A stretch of DNA of 64,000 nt from Flammula alnicola (taxonomy: Eukaryota > Basidiomycota > Agaricomycetes > Agaricales > Strophariaceae), in the NCBI GenBank assembly GCA_015499995.1, contig JADNRV010000128.1, positions 1-64,000 of the forward strand. Direction: 5' to 3'. A program made the position numbers and the translations under genes. Shown piece by piece: positions 11,108-20,543 of this stretch. Within the stretch, counting starts at the first letter, position 1. The number at the start of each line of letters is the position of its first letter. The notes beneath the pieces are model-generated. The model ran no database searches, had not been told where the DNA came from, and saw only the letters and a list, made by a program, of their open reading frames with translations.

Positions 11108-12370
11108 ATGAAAAAGAATGCGGCTCAAAAAAGCAACGTTGAATCCTTCCCTGATACAACACTCGCCGGAGAACCTTCGTCGCACACCCTCTCCGGCGAC
11201 GGTCCTGAATCCCGATCGAGAACCGAGCCTGTTGGAGAGGATGATCGCGGTACACTCGCGGGAGAACTCGATACACTCGTCGACTACTGCCGTGTCGGAC
11301 GTATTACCAAATCAAAGGCAATCTCCGAGATACTTCGCATCATCAAGGGAAACCCTCTTGTCGCGGATGATGAAGAAGAAAAGACCTTCGAATTATATTT
11401 CGCGGAAGTCAATGCCATCCGAAAGAATTTCTCCGTTAGACGCGAAATCAGGTCGCCCAATCCTGAGGAAGCGCCCGGGCTGCCGGAGCCTGAAGAAATT
11501 AATCCCGGTGTCGAAGAGTTCCTTGAACAGCTACCGTGCTCACCGAGTCAGGGAACTTCAGACAGCCGAGAAGGAAGCGAACCCCCCAGCAAAAGGAGAA
11601 GGCTCGAAGAATCAGACATGCCATGGTACAAACCCCGTACAGAAGCGGTTACCGCTCGCAACCCCAGTTGCGAGAAGACTTGTAGGATTCTCAGAAAACT
11701 CCACGACAATGTCCCCAGTGCCAAGTTCTTTATCAAAATTGCCCCTGACGCACCCGCCGGATTCCCCTCCTCTCAGTGGGAACGACTTTTTAAAGGAGAA
11801 CCTATCGACCTCAACCATGTATTCTCCGCTCAGCACCGCGTTATCATTGATGAGACGTCAGAGATTAGCTCAGGAAACACAAAACTCAGCGTTACGCTTC
11901 CTGATGCAAAACGGCACGTTAAAACTGCCGCCGAGTGGTCCTCGGCTTGGCGCTTCGCTTCTCGAGCTACCGCCTACGTATTCAAACACCGCACTGACGA
12001 ATTATACGCTTACGGGGAATACATCGAAAATCTTTTCGCGTCCAAGCTCTCAAGTTCACACCCGAAGATTATCATGTATGACATCGCCATTAGGAACTAT
12101 GTTGGGGGAGGGCAGAAAACTCTCCTCACCGATGAACAGCAGTTCCTCCGCTTATCATCCGCCATCCTCGTGCCCGACGGTGTCGAATATGCCGCGGGAT
12201 CCCAATCCAATTCCCAAAAACGGGGATTACGACCGGATGGAGCCAAATCCGATGTCTGTAATCGATTCAATAGCACCAATGGATGTAGACTCAGCGATGT
12301 CGAATGTAAATACAAGCATGTCTGTAGGAAGTGCAGAAAAACAGGCCACAGATTCGCCGACTGCAACTAG
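11108..12370 (+). CDS. Gag-like protein of the retrotransposon, zinc-knuckle
   Basis: 420 residues from the ATG at 11108. The N-terminal part is acidic and Ser/Pro-rich. The middle carries 'EWSSAWRFASRATAYVFKHR' and 'LYAYGEYIENLFASK', a pattern found in capsid-like proteins of fungal DIRS-group elements. The C-terminus has a CCCH-like cluster ('CNRFNSTNGCRLSDVECKYK') running into a CCHC zinc knuckle C-x2-C-x4-H-x4-C ('CRKCRKTGHRFADC'), which would bind RNA. An upstream ATG ATA TGA at 11103 is a minimal three-codon upstream ORF. A second ATG 10 nt downstream opens the RT frame, so leaky scanning could feed both. Capsid function is inferred from position and the knuckle. Confidence 0.8.
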   Translation: MKKNAAQKSNVESFPDTTLAGEPSSHTLSGDGPESRSRTEPVGEDDRGTLAGELDTLVDYCRVGRITKSKAISEILRIIKGNPLVADDEEEKTFELYFAEVNAIRKNFSVRREIRSPNPEEAPGLPEPEEINPGVEEFLEQLPCSPSQGTSDSREGSEPPSKRRRLEESDMPWYKPRTEAVTARNPSCEKTCRILRKLHDNVPSAKFFIKIAPDAPAGFPSSQWERLFKGEPIDLNHVFSAQHRVIIDETSEISSGNTKLSVTLPDAKRHVKTAAEWSSAWRFASRATAYVFKHRTDELYAYGEYIENLFASKLSSSHPKIIMYDIAIRNYVGGGQKTLLTDEQQFLRLSSAILVPDGVEYAAGSQSNSQKRGLRPDGAKSDVCNRFNSTNGCRLSDVECKYKHVCRKCRKTGHRFADCN

Positions 12371-14219
12371 GTCCTACGCAAATTTGTTAGGCACAAGACC
12401 CAAGTATCTACGCTACAACCTATGGTCAGAGGCTCCGGACCTTTCCCCCACCACGGCGGAATGGTCAGAAACTGCCATACCGTTACCGCGGCCGTCCATA
12501 CAGAACCTGAGTGATATCAACGCTGCGAGAACGTTGCGAGAAAATCCTCACCTCTTCAAGATTGTCACGCCAATCAATGTTGATCGCTTCCAGCGACTCC
12601 TTGACAGTCACCCAAATCCCGCATTTGTGAACTCGGTGTGCACAGGTTTGAGAGAGGGTTTTTGGCCGTGGGCGGACATATCGAAGGACGGTTACCCCGC
12701 CACGTTCGATGGATCACGACCCACCCCGCTGGACCCCAATAAAGCGCAGTTCATTCGAACACAATGTGACATTGAGGTCCAGAAAGGAAGATTCTCTCCA
12801 CCTTTTGGAGAAAATTTACTCCCAGGAATGTACTGTATGCCAGCCCACGCTGTTCCCAAAACCGACTCATGCAACTTGAGGATGGTGACGGACCACAGTG
12901 CAGGCCCATTTTCCCTCAACAGTCTCATTGATCATGACCTCGTAACAGGCTACCCTTTGGATAGTATGCAGCAAATCGGAGAAATGCTCCTGCATTTCCA
13001 CCAGAACAACAGCAAAGACGCTGACCTGGTCATGTGGAAATCAGATATTTCCGAAGCCTACCGTCTGATGCCCATGCATCCTCTCTGGCAACTGAAGCAG
13101 GTCAACACCGTAGACGGCTAGCGGTACATTGATCGGAATAACGCTTTCGGAAGCTCAGCTTCGGGCGCTATTTTTATTTCTTTCAATAGTCTGGTTGCCT
13201 GGATAGCCAAAACCCAGAGAAACATTGACTACTTATCAACATATGTAGACGACTCGTCTGGATTCAGCGAAAGAAATGACACCCTTCTCTATGAACCTTA
13301 TGGCACGCATTACCCCCGTCCGCAAACACTGCTTCTCCAGCTCTGGGACGAGCTATCCATTCCACATAAGAAGTCCAAACAACTTTTCGGAACTCCCCTG
13401 CCCGTCATCGGAATCAATGTTGACCCAAACGACCTGACGCTCACACTCCCCACAGCCGCTCGCGACCATTTGTTAAACGCCCTGCGTTCATGGAGCACCA
13501 AACCGGTAAATGGCGCTCATGCATGCTACCAATTGAAACACTGGCAACAAATCGCTGGGTGGATGAACTGGGCATTCAACGTGTACCCACTTCTCCGCCC
13601 GGCGCTAAACTGCCTCTACCCCAAAACAGCTGGCTCCCACGACCCTCGTCAAAAGATTTGGGTGAACGCCGCCATACGTGAGGATTTTGCGTGGGCAGCT
13701 TTCCACATCGAGACCTCTGATGGAGTTCACCTCCTGCAGTCCTCAGACTGGAATGTCCTTGAGGCTGACTTGACAATATATTGCGACGCTTGCCCCGCAG
13801 GGATGGGATATTGGTATCCCGCAAAAAACACGGGTTTCTACTCACCCACCCCTACCGACTCAGCTATCACCATTATTTTCTACTTCGAAGCATTGTGCGT
13901 CTATTGCGCTCTGGTTGACGCCGCGAAAATTGCACACAACGGTGCAAAAATCGTAATTTTCACTGACAATATGAATACTGTCCAGATCTTTAGCTCTTTA
14001 AAGTGCCTCCCAGTTTTCAATCCACTCCTGAAATCGGCCGTCGACATCCTCCTACGGCTCGACATCCAACTTCGAGTGCTTCATGTTCCCGGTGACGAAA
14101 ACACCGTAGCGGACGCTCTCTCGAGAACACAGTTCTTAACGGCCTTGGACCATGCGCCCGGCCTCAAAATTAACACCTTTCAACCCCCTCAATGGACGCT
14201 GGGGGCAGTCGCATTATGA
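11118..14219 (+). pseudogene. Reverse transcriptase-RNase H of the retrotransposon, one in-frame TAG
   Basis: The frame is open from the ATG at 11118, overlapping gag in the +1 frame for 1253 nt, to a TAG at 13119-13121, and resumes in the same frame to 14219. RT motifs: 'FWPWADISKDGYP', 'MYCMPAHAVPKTD', 'LRMVTDHSAGPFSLNSLID' before the stop; 'YIDRNNAFGSSASGAIF' and the catalytic 'YVDDSSG' (13242 on) after it. RNase H follows at about 13770-14130, with acidic residues in 'DACPAGMGYW', 'FEALCVYCAL', 'FTDNMNTV' and 'ENTVADALSR'. This block order is that of DIRS-group RT-RH. The stop sits two residues before 'YIDR'. It would truncate the protein before the active site unless read through, so I call it a pseudogene though nothing else is broken. 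Coding use of the part overlapping gag is unproven. Confidence 0.85.
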
Positions 14220-15205
14220 ACAATACGACCACCCGATCAAGGCAACCCAAGCGGTTGCCTTGGTCCCGAGAGCGACTCGTTCACGAGCGCGCTCTCGCCC
14301 TCGGACAGGCCATCGACCTTTCCACTGCACGCTCGTATTCCTCAGCCCTAAACTCCTACATTGACTTTATTCGTTCGCATGACCTCGACATGGAGCCAAC
14401 CGAACAGACGCTCTCATTCTACACGGTGTACATGTCACACCACATCCAACCCCGATCCGTAAACAGTTACCTGTCCGGAATCTCACAACAGCTAGAACCC
14501 TATTATCCGAAAATCCGACAGGTACGCGCCTCCCCCCTCGTACAGCGCACACTTCGCGGCTGCATGCGCATGCGGAACACACCTGTCCAGCGAAAGCAAG
14601 CGCTAACACTCGATGACCTAAAATTGGTCATCGAACATTACTCATCCTCCTCGCAACACAACAACTTCTTATTCGTTGCAATGCTCTTAACCGGTTTCTT
14701 CGCCTTGATGAGACTCGGTGAAATGACCTTCCCAGATGACGACACAATACGCGACTGGAGAAAGATCACCAGACGATCCTCGCTCCAAACATCATCAGAT
14801 CAATATGAATTCACACTGCCAGCCCACAAGGCCGACCGCTTCTTCGAAGGCAATAGGGTCATTGTCAGGCAAAACCAAATCCGACATAACCCATTGGCCA
14901 TTTTCACACGTTATCTCGCTTCGCGAGACAACTTATTTCCCCTCTCCTCCCCCCTCTGGCTCACGCGCGAGGGGCAAGTGCCCACACGCGCGTTCTTCAT
15001 GGATCGCTTACGGTCGTTCTTCAGCAACCGAATTGGAGGGCAATCCATGAGGGCAGGAGGCGCAACTTCCCTAGCTGAAAATGGTGTTTCCCCCTCGTTA
15101 ATTCAAGCAATCGGGAGGTGGTCATCCCAAGCATTCCTCATCTACATACGAAAAAACCCCGTGCTCATTCAAGCGCTGCTTTACGCGCGTTCACGCACTC
15201 CTTAA
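14192..15205 (+). CDS. Tyrosine recombinase of the retrotransposon
   Basis: 337 residues from the ATG at 14192, overlapping the RT-RH end by 28 nt in another frame. An N-terminal SAM-like core-binding region ('ARSYSSALNSYIDFIRSHDL') precedes the catalytic domain. The first catalytic Arg lies in 'FFALMRLGEMTFPDD'. The second Arg is in 'GGQSMRAGGATSLAENG', the [HRYS]xxR box of DIRS-group recombinases. 'IGRWSSQAFLIYIRKN' carries the Trp/His position and the nucleophile Tyr. The enzyme would insert the circular cDNA by strand exchange, which agrees with the absence of a target-site duplication. The ORF is full length and looks active. Confidence 0.9.
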   Translation: MDAGGSRIMNNTTTRSRQPKRLPWSRERLVHERALALGQAIDLSTARSYSSALNSYIDFIRSHDLDMEPTEQTLSFYTVYMSHHIQPRSVNSYLSGISQQLEPYYPKIRQVRASPLVQRTLRGCMRMRNTPVQRKQALTLDDLKLVIEHYSSSSQHNNFLFVAMLLTGFFALMRLGEMTFPDDDTIRDWRKITRRSSLQTSSDQYEFTLPAHKADRFFEGNRVIVRQNQIRHNPLAIFTRYLASRDNLFPLSSPLWLTREGQVPTRAFFMDRLRSFFSNRIGGQSMRAGGATSLAENGVSPSLIQAIGRWSSQAFLIYIRKNPVLIQALLYARSRTP

Positions 15206-15398
15206 GCCATGCCCCCACCTGCTCGGTGGCTAAAAGTATATATATACATTCTCCATGTGCCACATTAATATTCTTTCAAAAACACGCGTGGCACGAGTTC
15301 CCTACGCTCCTCTCATCATACACTCTTCATCCCAGAAATGATAAAACCCAGAATAAAAAAGTGATAAAAAAAAAAAAAAAAAAAATTTCCTTTCGATA
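15206..15398 (+). other. 3' region of the recombinase arm with a run of 20 A
   Basis: Between the recombinase stop and repeat B1. It includes an uninterrupted A20 at 15366-15385, preceded by AATAAAAAA. It may be a slipped A-tract or a relic poly(A) tail. Confidence 0.5.
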
Positions 15399-15551
15399 GC
15401 TGTACCTCTACGTGAACTCATGTAATGAATTTCTAATAAAAAATAGGACGTTTATGATTTTGATTGGCCTTAGCGCCAGATCAAAAAGACGCCCCTTTCC
15501 TGCTATTTGCCGGTGTTGAACGCGTGAAACTACGTCCCCTGCCATCATTGG
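15399..15551 (+). repeat. Split direct repeat B1
   Basis: 153 bp matching 16895-17047 with one difference. It starts GCTGTACCTCTACG, contains an AATAAAAAA polyadenylation-like signal near 15435, and ends CCATCATTGG, directly abutting A2. Confidence 0.9.
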
Positions 15552-15915
15552 TCGGGTTTAAAAGAACTTTACTCAAGTCCAATGAACGGCGCCTTGAGAG
15601 GGACCTCTGGTACGCACGGTCTCCTGTCACGCGCCTCAGTGCCCGAGATGGAAAGGAGATGAGAAAAAATTCTGGGTAGAACCCGATTCAGGAAGTCTTA
15701 GCCCCAAGCGGCAAGACTATGAATCTGGGTACAAGTCTGACCCATATATGTCTACGACACAATATTTTGAGTACATGACGCACTCTATTACAGACATATA
15801 ACAAACAAAAGATGGGATTTTTTGGATATAAAAAGGGAACGGAAAAGGGCATGAGCGCCTAACAAAGAGTTTTCGGCGTACCGAGTCCCATCCCCAGGGG
15901 ATCGATATTCAAAGT
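15552..15915 (+). repeat. Split direct repeat A2 (leader of the 303-codon ORF)
   Basis: 364 bp identical to A1. The ORF that follows starts 20 bp after its end, as gag does 32 bp after A1. Confidence 0.9.
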
Positions 15916-15934
15916 CCCACCCACCCTCTCCTTT

Positions 15935-16846
15935 ATGATGACTCTCGGCAATCCTACCCTACGTGGCCTGTCCGCGCTCCCGCGTCCAGTCCCTCGCGTG
16001 TGGAAACCTTCTCCTCTCCGCTCACCTGTGCATTCAGATGAATACAACAGCCGTTGGGTTGATCCATACACCAGCGAAGACTACAGGAACGCTCACCAGC
16101 CCGAACACTCTCGACCGTCCAGCGCCGCGGCCGACGATGACACTTCTGACTCTGACACTACTGATCCGGAGATGCCGGATCTTATTTCTGTCTCCTCATC
16201 TCGCAGCACGAGCCCCGAGGCACCTAGCCCTGTCAATTTGGTGGCGACAGACTCCTACGCTGTCCCACCTTTTCTTATGTCTAAGTTTGCCAACTTTCTC
16301 GAGGCTGTTCACCTCCTGAACACCGAGTTAGCGGCTGAATTTAAGAAAAAACCCCTAGACATACAAGCCGAACCCACCTCTCCTCGCGCTACCCCGGGAT
16401 GCCGACCCGACACAGATAATGACAATAATAACATACTGCTAAACCAGTTCAGGATTGCACACGGCATGAAAACCCCTGACCCCGGTCCGCGCGTTGAAAG
16501 TGCGCCCCCCGAACCGGCTCGTGCAATCAAGAATAGAGTGCCTACCCCTTTCCCAGGCTACGACAAGTCTACCGATGGCGAGCTCGCATTCAACGGTCCC
16601 GGATTCGCACTTGCAGGAGGTAAACCACCTAGCTCGCCAACCGAGGACGCGCAGAACGGCGCAAGTGAGCCGAGCATATGCACCCTCAGAAGAATGCACC
16701 TGACAATGCTTCGCGTGTGGCTGAATGAAGAAGAAAGCGAGCTCAGACGCCGTTCCATCGCCAGGAAGCTGATCCTCGACAAGGATCGCTTACTCCAGGG
16801 CAAACAAGTCTGGATTCCTGGCTGCAAGGACCTCATTCCTTACTGA
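15935..16846 (+). CDS. 303-residue protein of unknown function in the right arm of the retrotransposon
   Basis: Continuous ORF from the ATG at 15935 (Met-Met; the second Met is equally usable) to the TGA at 16844-16846. I recognise no family. The N-terminal third is Pro/Ser-rich with an acidic patch ('DDDTSDSDTTDPEMPD'). A hydrophobic/amphipathic stretch follows ('PPFLMSKFANFLEAVHLLN'). The C-terminus is a charged, probably helical segment ('LTMLRVWLNEEESELRRRSI') ending 'GKQVWIPGCKDLIPY'. It is bracketed by the same leader (A2) and trailer (B2) as the gag-RT-recombinase arm, so it should be expressed and terminated like that arm. A second structural protein or a replication accessory is possible; neither is shown. 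Confidence 0.7.
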   Translation: MMTLGNPTLRGLSALPRPVPRVWKPSPLRSPVHSDEYNSRWVDPYTSEDYRNAHQPEHSRPSSAAADDDTSDSDTTDPEMPDLISVSSSRSTSPEAPSPVNLVATDSYAVPPFLMSKFANFLEAVHLLNTELAAEFKKKPLDIQAEPTSPRATPGCRPDTDNDNNNILLNQFRIAHGMKTPDPGPRVESAPPEPARAIKNRVPTPFPGYDKSTDGELAFNGPGFALAGGKPPSSPTEDAQNGASEPSICTLRRMHLTMLRVWLNEEESELRRRSIARKLILDKDRLLQGKQVWIPGCKDLIPY

Positions 16847-16894
16847 TTTTGGGCGCCATCTCCGCATGTAATTTGTATCCTTTGTATTTGTACC

Positions 16895-17047
16895 GCTGTA
16901 CCTCTACGTGAACTCATGTAATGAATTTCTAATAAAAAATAGGACGTTTATGATTTTGATTGGCCTTAGCGCCAGATCAAAAAGACGCCCCTTTCCCGCT
17001 ATTTGCCGGTGTTGAACGCGTGAAACTACGTCCCCTGCCATCATTGG
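16895..17047 (+). repeat. Split direct repeat B2 (right end of the retrotransposon)
   Basis: 153 bp matching B1 with one difference (C at 16997). Its last base abuts the ATG codon at 17048 of the interrupted ATPase. Confidence 0.9.
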
Positions 17048-20000
17048 ATGGGACCTTATCGTGTTTCCTTGTCTATCGGAGGCATGACTTGTGCCGCCTG
17101 TTCAACCACAATTACCAACCTCGTCTCAGAACTACCAGAGGTCTCGGACGTAAGCGTAAATCAACTTGGTAACTCTGGATCGATGTGCGTTCAGCGCAAG
17201 GAATTGGTGGATATAATCGTTGAAGTCATAGAAAATGCTGGGTATGAACCCAATGTCGTCAGCATAAAGCCAGTCAATTCCACCATCAAAGGCGAGGATG
17301 ATCTTTGCGCTGCTGCTCGTACGATTTCACTGCGTGTGGAGGATATGTTCAGTCAGTATGTATTTTCCGTGTCTTGCTGTTGAAGGTGCTACTGATTTTA
17401 TCTCGGAATTTTTAAGACATTGTCCAGAGAAGGTGATGGCTACCCTCGAACAATTTGGATCCCAAATCACAATTGAAAGGCCTTTAACGGACCAGCATGA
17501 CCGTATACTTCAATTCACATATCTACCTTCTCCTCCGGCCTTCACAATTCGGGTCATCATGGACGCCATAACAACCACGAACTCCCGTTACAAAGTTTCT
17601 GTCTATAACCCGCCGTCGCTCGAAGAGCGTGCACGCGTCATTCAATTCCGAGAGCAGAAGAACCTCCTTTTTCGCCTTACATTCGCCACGCTTGTAGCTA
17701 TCCCGACCTTTATCATCGGTGTCGTCTTCATGAGTCTCGTCCCAGTTGGGAATCGTACGAGGACATTGTTCAATGAACCCATGTGGACAGGGAATGCGAG
17801 TCGGATGCAGTGGTCACTTTTCTTCTTGGCCACGCCTGTCATGTTTTACAGCGCGGGACCTTTCCATCGTAGGAGCATGATAGAGATTCATGCTCTGTGG
17901 AGAAGAGGGAGTAAAGTACCCGTGTGGAAAAGATTTATTCGCTTCGGAAGTATGAATCTCTTGGTACGCATTTCCACGTCTCAACGAATATGGGGAACAT
18001 GAATCGGCTAATTCTACACGTTGGTAGGTTTCATCGGGCGTGTCCGTGGCGTACTTCCTGTCCATCGTCTTGCTTGTTCTCGCCGCTATTGATACTAGAT
18101 CATTGGATGGTATGGGAGATACCACGACCTATTTTGATTCGGTTGTATTCTTGACCATGTTCTTGCTCATCGGTAAGTTTGATCCTTGGGGGCTCAAGCA
18201 GCTTAAATATTGTAATACCGGCACTGACGCATCAAGCAATTTAGGAAGATACTTGGAAGCATATAGCAAGGGCCGTACTTCAGACGCTATCACAGATCTG
18301 GGGAAGCTCTGTCCCGCAGAAGCATATCTTCTTGTTCCCTTCTCGGACTCGAATACATCTTCCCCTCTCATCCGTGATCTCTCCTTTGATGTCGAGAAAG
18401 GAGACAATGAATCTGAGGTAGAGGCATACCTCGCCAAACCTGGATTCCAGGTTCAGAAGATCTCCGTTGAGCTCTTAGAAGTTGGAGACATCGTTCGAGT
18501 GGCGAATGGTTCGACCCCACCGGCCGACGGAACAATTGTATCTGGAGAAAGCACCTTCAATGAAAGTTCTCTGACGGGGGAATCAAGACCGATCAAAAAG
18601 GCGGTTGGCGATCAAGTTTTTCTCGGCACGATTAATAATGCACAGGTAGTTGATGTAAAGGTCGAGGCTATTGGTGGAGAGACGATGTATGTCCGACCCA
18701 CACACTGATTTTAGATGGTTTCTGAAGCTAAATTTATTCTACTCTTAGGCTCGACCAGATTGTTCATCTTGTACGAGACGGCCAAACGAAACGGGCGCCA
18801 ATTGAAAGGCTCGCAGATCACATTACGGGATATTTTGTTCCCGTTGTTACTTTCTTGGCCATTACTACGTGGATCATCTGGTTGAGTCTTGGGTTGAGCG
18901 GGGCACTTCCACGCAGCTTTCTTGACAAAAGTATCGGAGGATGGCGTAAGTTATTCTTGCCAATAGCAAATATGTGCGCCTGCTGACGCGATTGGCTTAT
19001 ATCGTAGCCGTATGGTCGCTTGAATTTGCAATCGCCGTGTTTGTTGTAGCATGCCCATGCGGTATCGGACTTGCAGCACCTACAGCTCTTCTCGTTGGAT
19101 CTGGTCTCGCTGCAAAACTCGGTATATTAGCGCGAGGTGGTGGGGAGGCGTTCCAAGAAGCCGCCCACTTGGATGTGGTGGTCTTTGACAAGACAGGTAC
19201 TCTGACTCAAGGAGGTGAACCGAGCGTAACCAATGCTGAAATTTACAAGACGGCGGCATTGACGTCTGAAGTCATTCTGGGACTCGCGGCTGACATCGAA
19301 GCTGCAAGCACACATCCTCTTGCCGTAGCAATTCGGACGTATTGTCAAGACAAAGGCGCGGTGTCGAGTTCGGGAAGCGAGATCGAAGAAATACCTGGAC
19401 GCGGCTTGAAGGGATATTTTGACACCAGAAGTTGTGCGGTTATTATAGGGAACGAACAGTGGATGATGGAGAACGGCGCCATTCTTAGCGAAGCAACAAC
19501 CGGACTGCTGAAATCTTGGAAAGAGGAGGGAAAGAGCGTTGTTGTCCTAGCTGTTCGCAATGACACTGGAGAAGAACACGCAAAATCGATACCGTTCCAG
19601 GTTGCTGCGGTGTTTGCCGTCTCGGATCCCATTCGTCCGAATGCAAAGGCTACCATTTCGCAGCTGCAAGCACAGGGTCTCTCCACTTGGATGTTGTCCG
19701 GAGATAATCCAATCACCGCCAAAGCCGTGGCCAGGTTAGTCGGTATCCCTGAACAGAATGTGATCGCTGGTGTCCTACCCCATGAAAAGGTACGCTGAAC
19801 ACTGAATAAACATGATTACTACTGAGTTCTTGCTTATCATGTTCATAGGCACAGAACATAAAACTTCTGCAAGATACAGGTCTGAAGAGGAGGAGATCTC
19901 TATGGAAGGGAACGTTTGGCCATAAAGCGAATGAACGTTGCATCGTGGCCATGGTAGGGGATGGTATCAACGACGCTCCGGTGAGCATACAATGGTTCAC

Positions 20001-20543
20001 TTGTCTCTAACAGACATCTGAAGGAAGGACAGGCGTTAGCATCGGCAGATGTTGCCATCGCCATTGGGTCTGGTAGTGAGTCTCATCCATCAAAGCACTT
20101 CTCTGAGTTGACCGATGTAATGTCTGTCTCAGGTGACGTAGCGTTATCCAGCGCGTCTTTCATTTTGATGTCCTCGGATCTTTCTGGTGTTCTAACTCTG
20201 ATAGATCTTTCACGCACGGTATTTCGAAGGGTTCAATTTAATTTTGTTCGTCCATTTGCATAGAATTCTTTGCCAATAATTCGCCTGACTAACAGTCATG
20301 TGTCAGATGTGGGCAATCGTCTATAACCTGGTCGCACTGCCCATTGCCGCAGGGGTAATCTACCCTGCTGGGCATGCTAGGCTGAATCCAGTATGGGGTT
20401 CGCTTGCCATGGCTCTATCGTAAGCGAGAATAACTTGACTAGATAAAATTCCTTTGACTAATTAACTTCGGACCAGTTCTGTTTCCGTCGTTTGCAGCTC
20501 ACTTTTTCTGAAGCTATACAAGCCGCCGAAGGTATTCTCGTAA
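17048..20543 (+). pseudogene. CCC2: Copper-transporting P1B-type ATPase, main part, separated from its start by the retrotransposon
   Basis: Resumes exactly at Met-Gly-Pro-Tyr-Arg. An HMA domain with CxxC ('GGMTCAACSTTI') is followed by a second HMA-like unit whose first Cys is replaced ('MFSQHCPEKV'). Membrane segments, the actuator TGES ('LTGESRPIKK'), the CPx metal path 'ACPCGIGLAAPTA', phosphorylation 'DKTGTLT', nucleotide-binding 'STHPLAVA' and hinge 'GDGINDAP' follow, ending '..LYKPPKVFS' at the TAA of 20541-20543. About eight short introns. In fungi this type pumps Cu(I) into the secretory pathway for multicopper enzymes. Everything 3' of the insertion looks intact, so only the 6.3-kb insertion disables it. 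The ATG at 17048 might allow a product missing only the first eight residues (MGSDEVIK) if a promoter inside the element is used. A complete paralogue lies at 39939-43503. Confidence 0.88.

Larger units (their letters stand above)
10713..17047 (+). mobile_element. DIRS/Ngaro-type tyrosine-recombinase retrotransposon with split direct repeats
   Basis: The 6335-bp element is defined to the base by the empty site in the paralogous ATPase (codons AAA and ATG adjacent). No target-site duplication or deletion is seen, as expected for tyrosine-recombinase integration. The layout is repeat A1 (10713-11076), gag, RT-RNase H and recombinase ORFs, repeat B1 (15399-15551), repeat A2 (15552-15915), a 303-codon ORF, repeat B2 (16895-17047). 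A1 and A2 are identical; B1 and B2 differ at one base (15501 T, 16997 C). A1-B1A2-B2 is the split-direct-repeat form known from Ngaro and PAT elements. The alternative reading is a full element followed in tandem by a shorter derivative with the same ends. Near-identity of the repeats suggests a recent insertion. Lesion seen: one TAG inside the RT frame at 13119. Confidence 0.88.
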
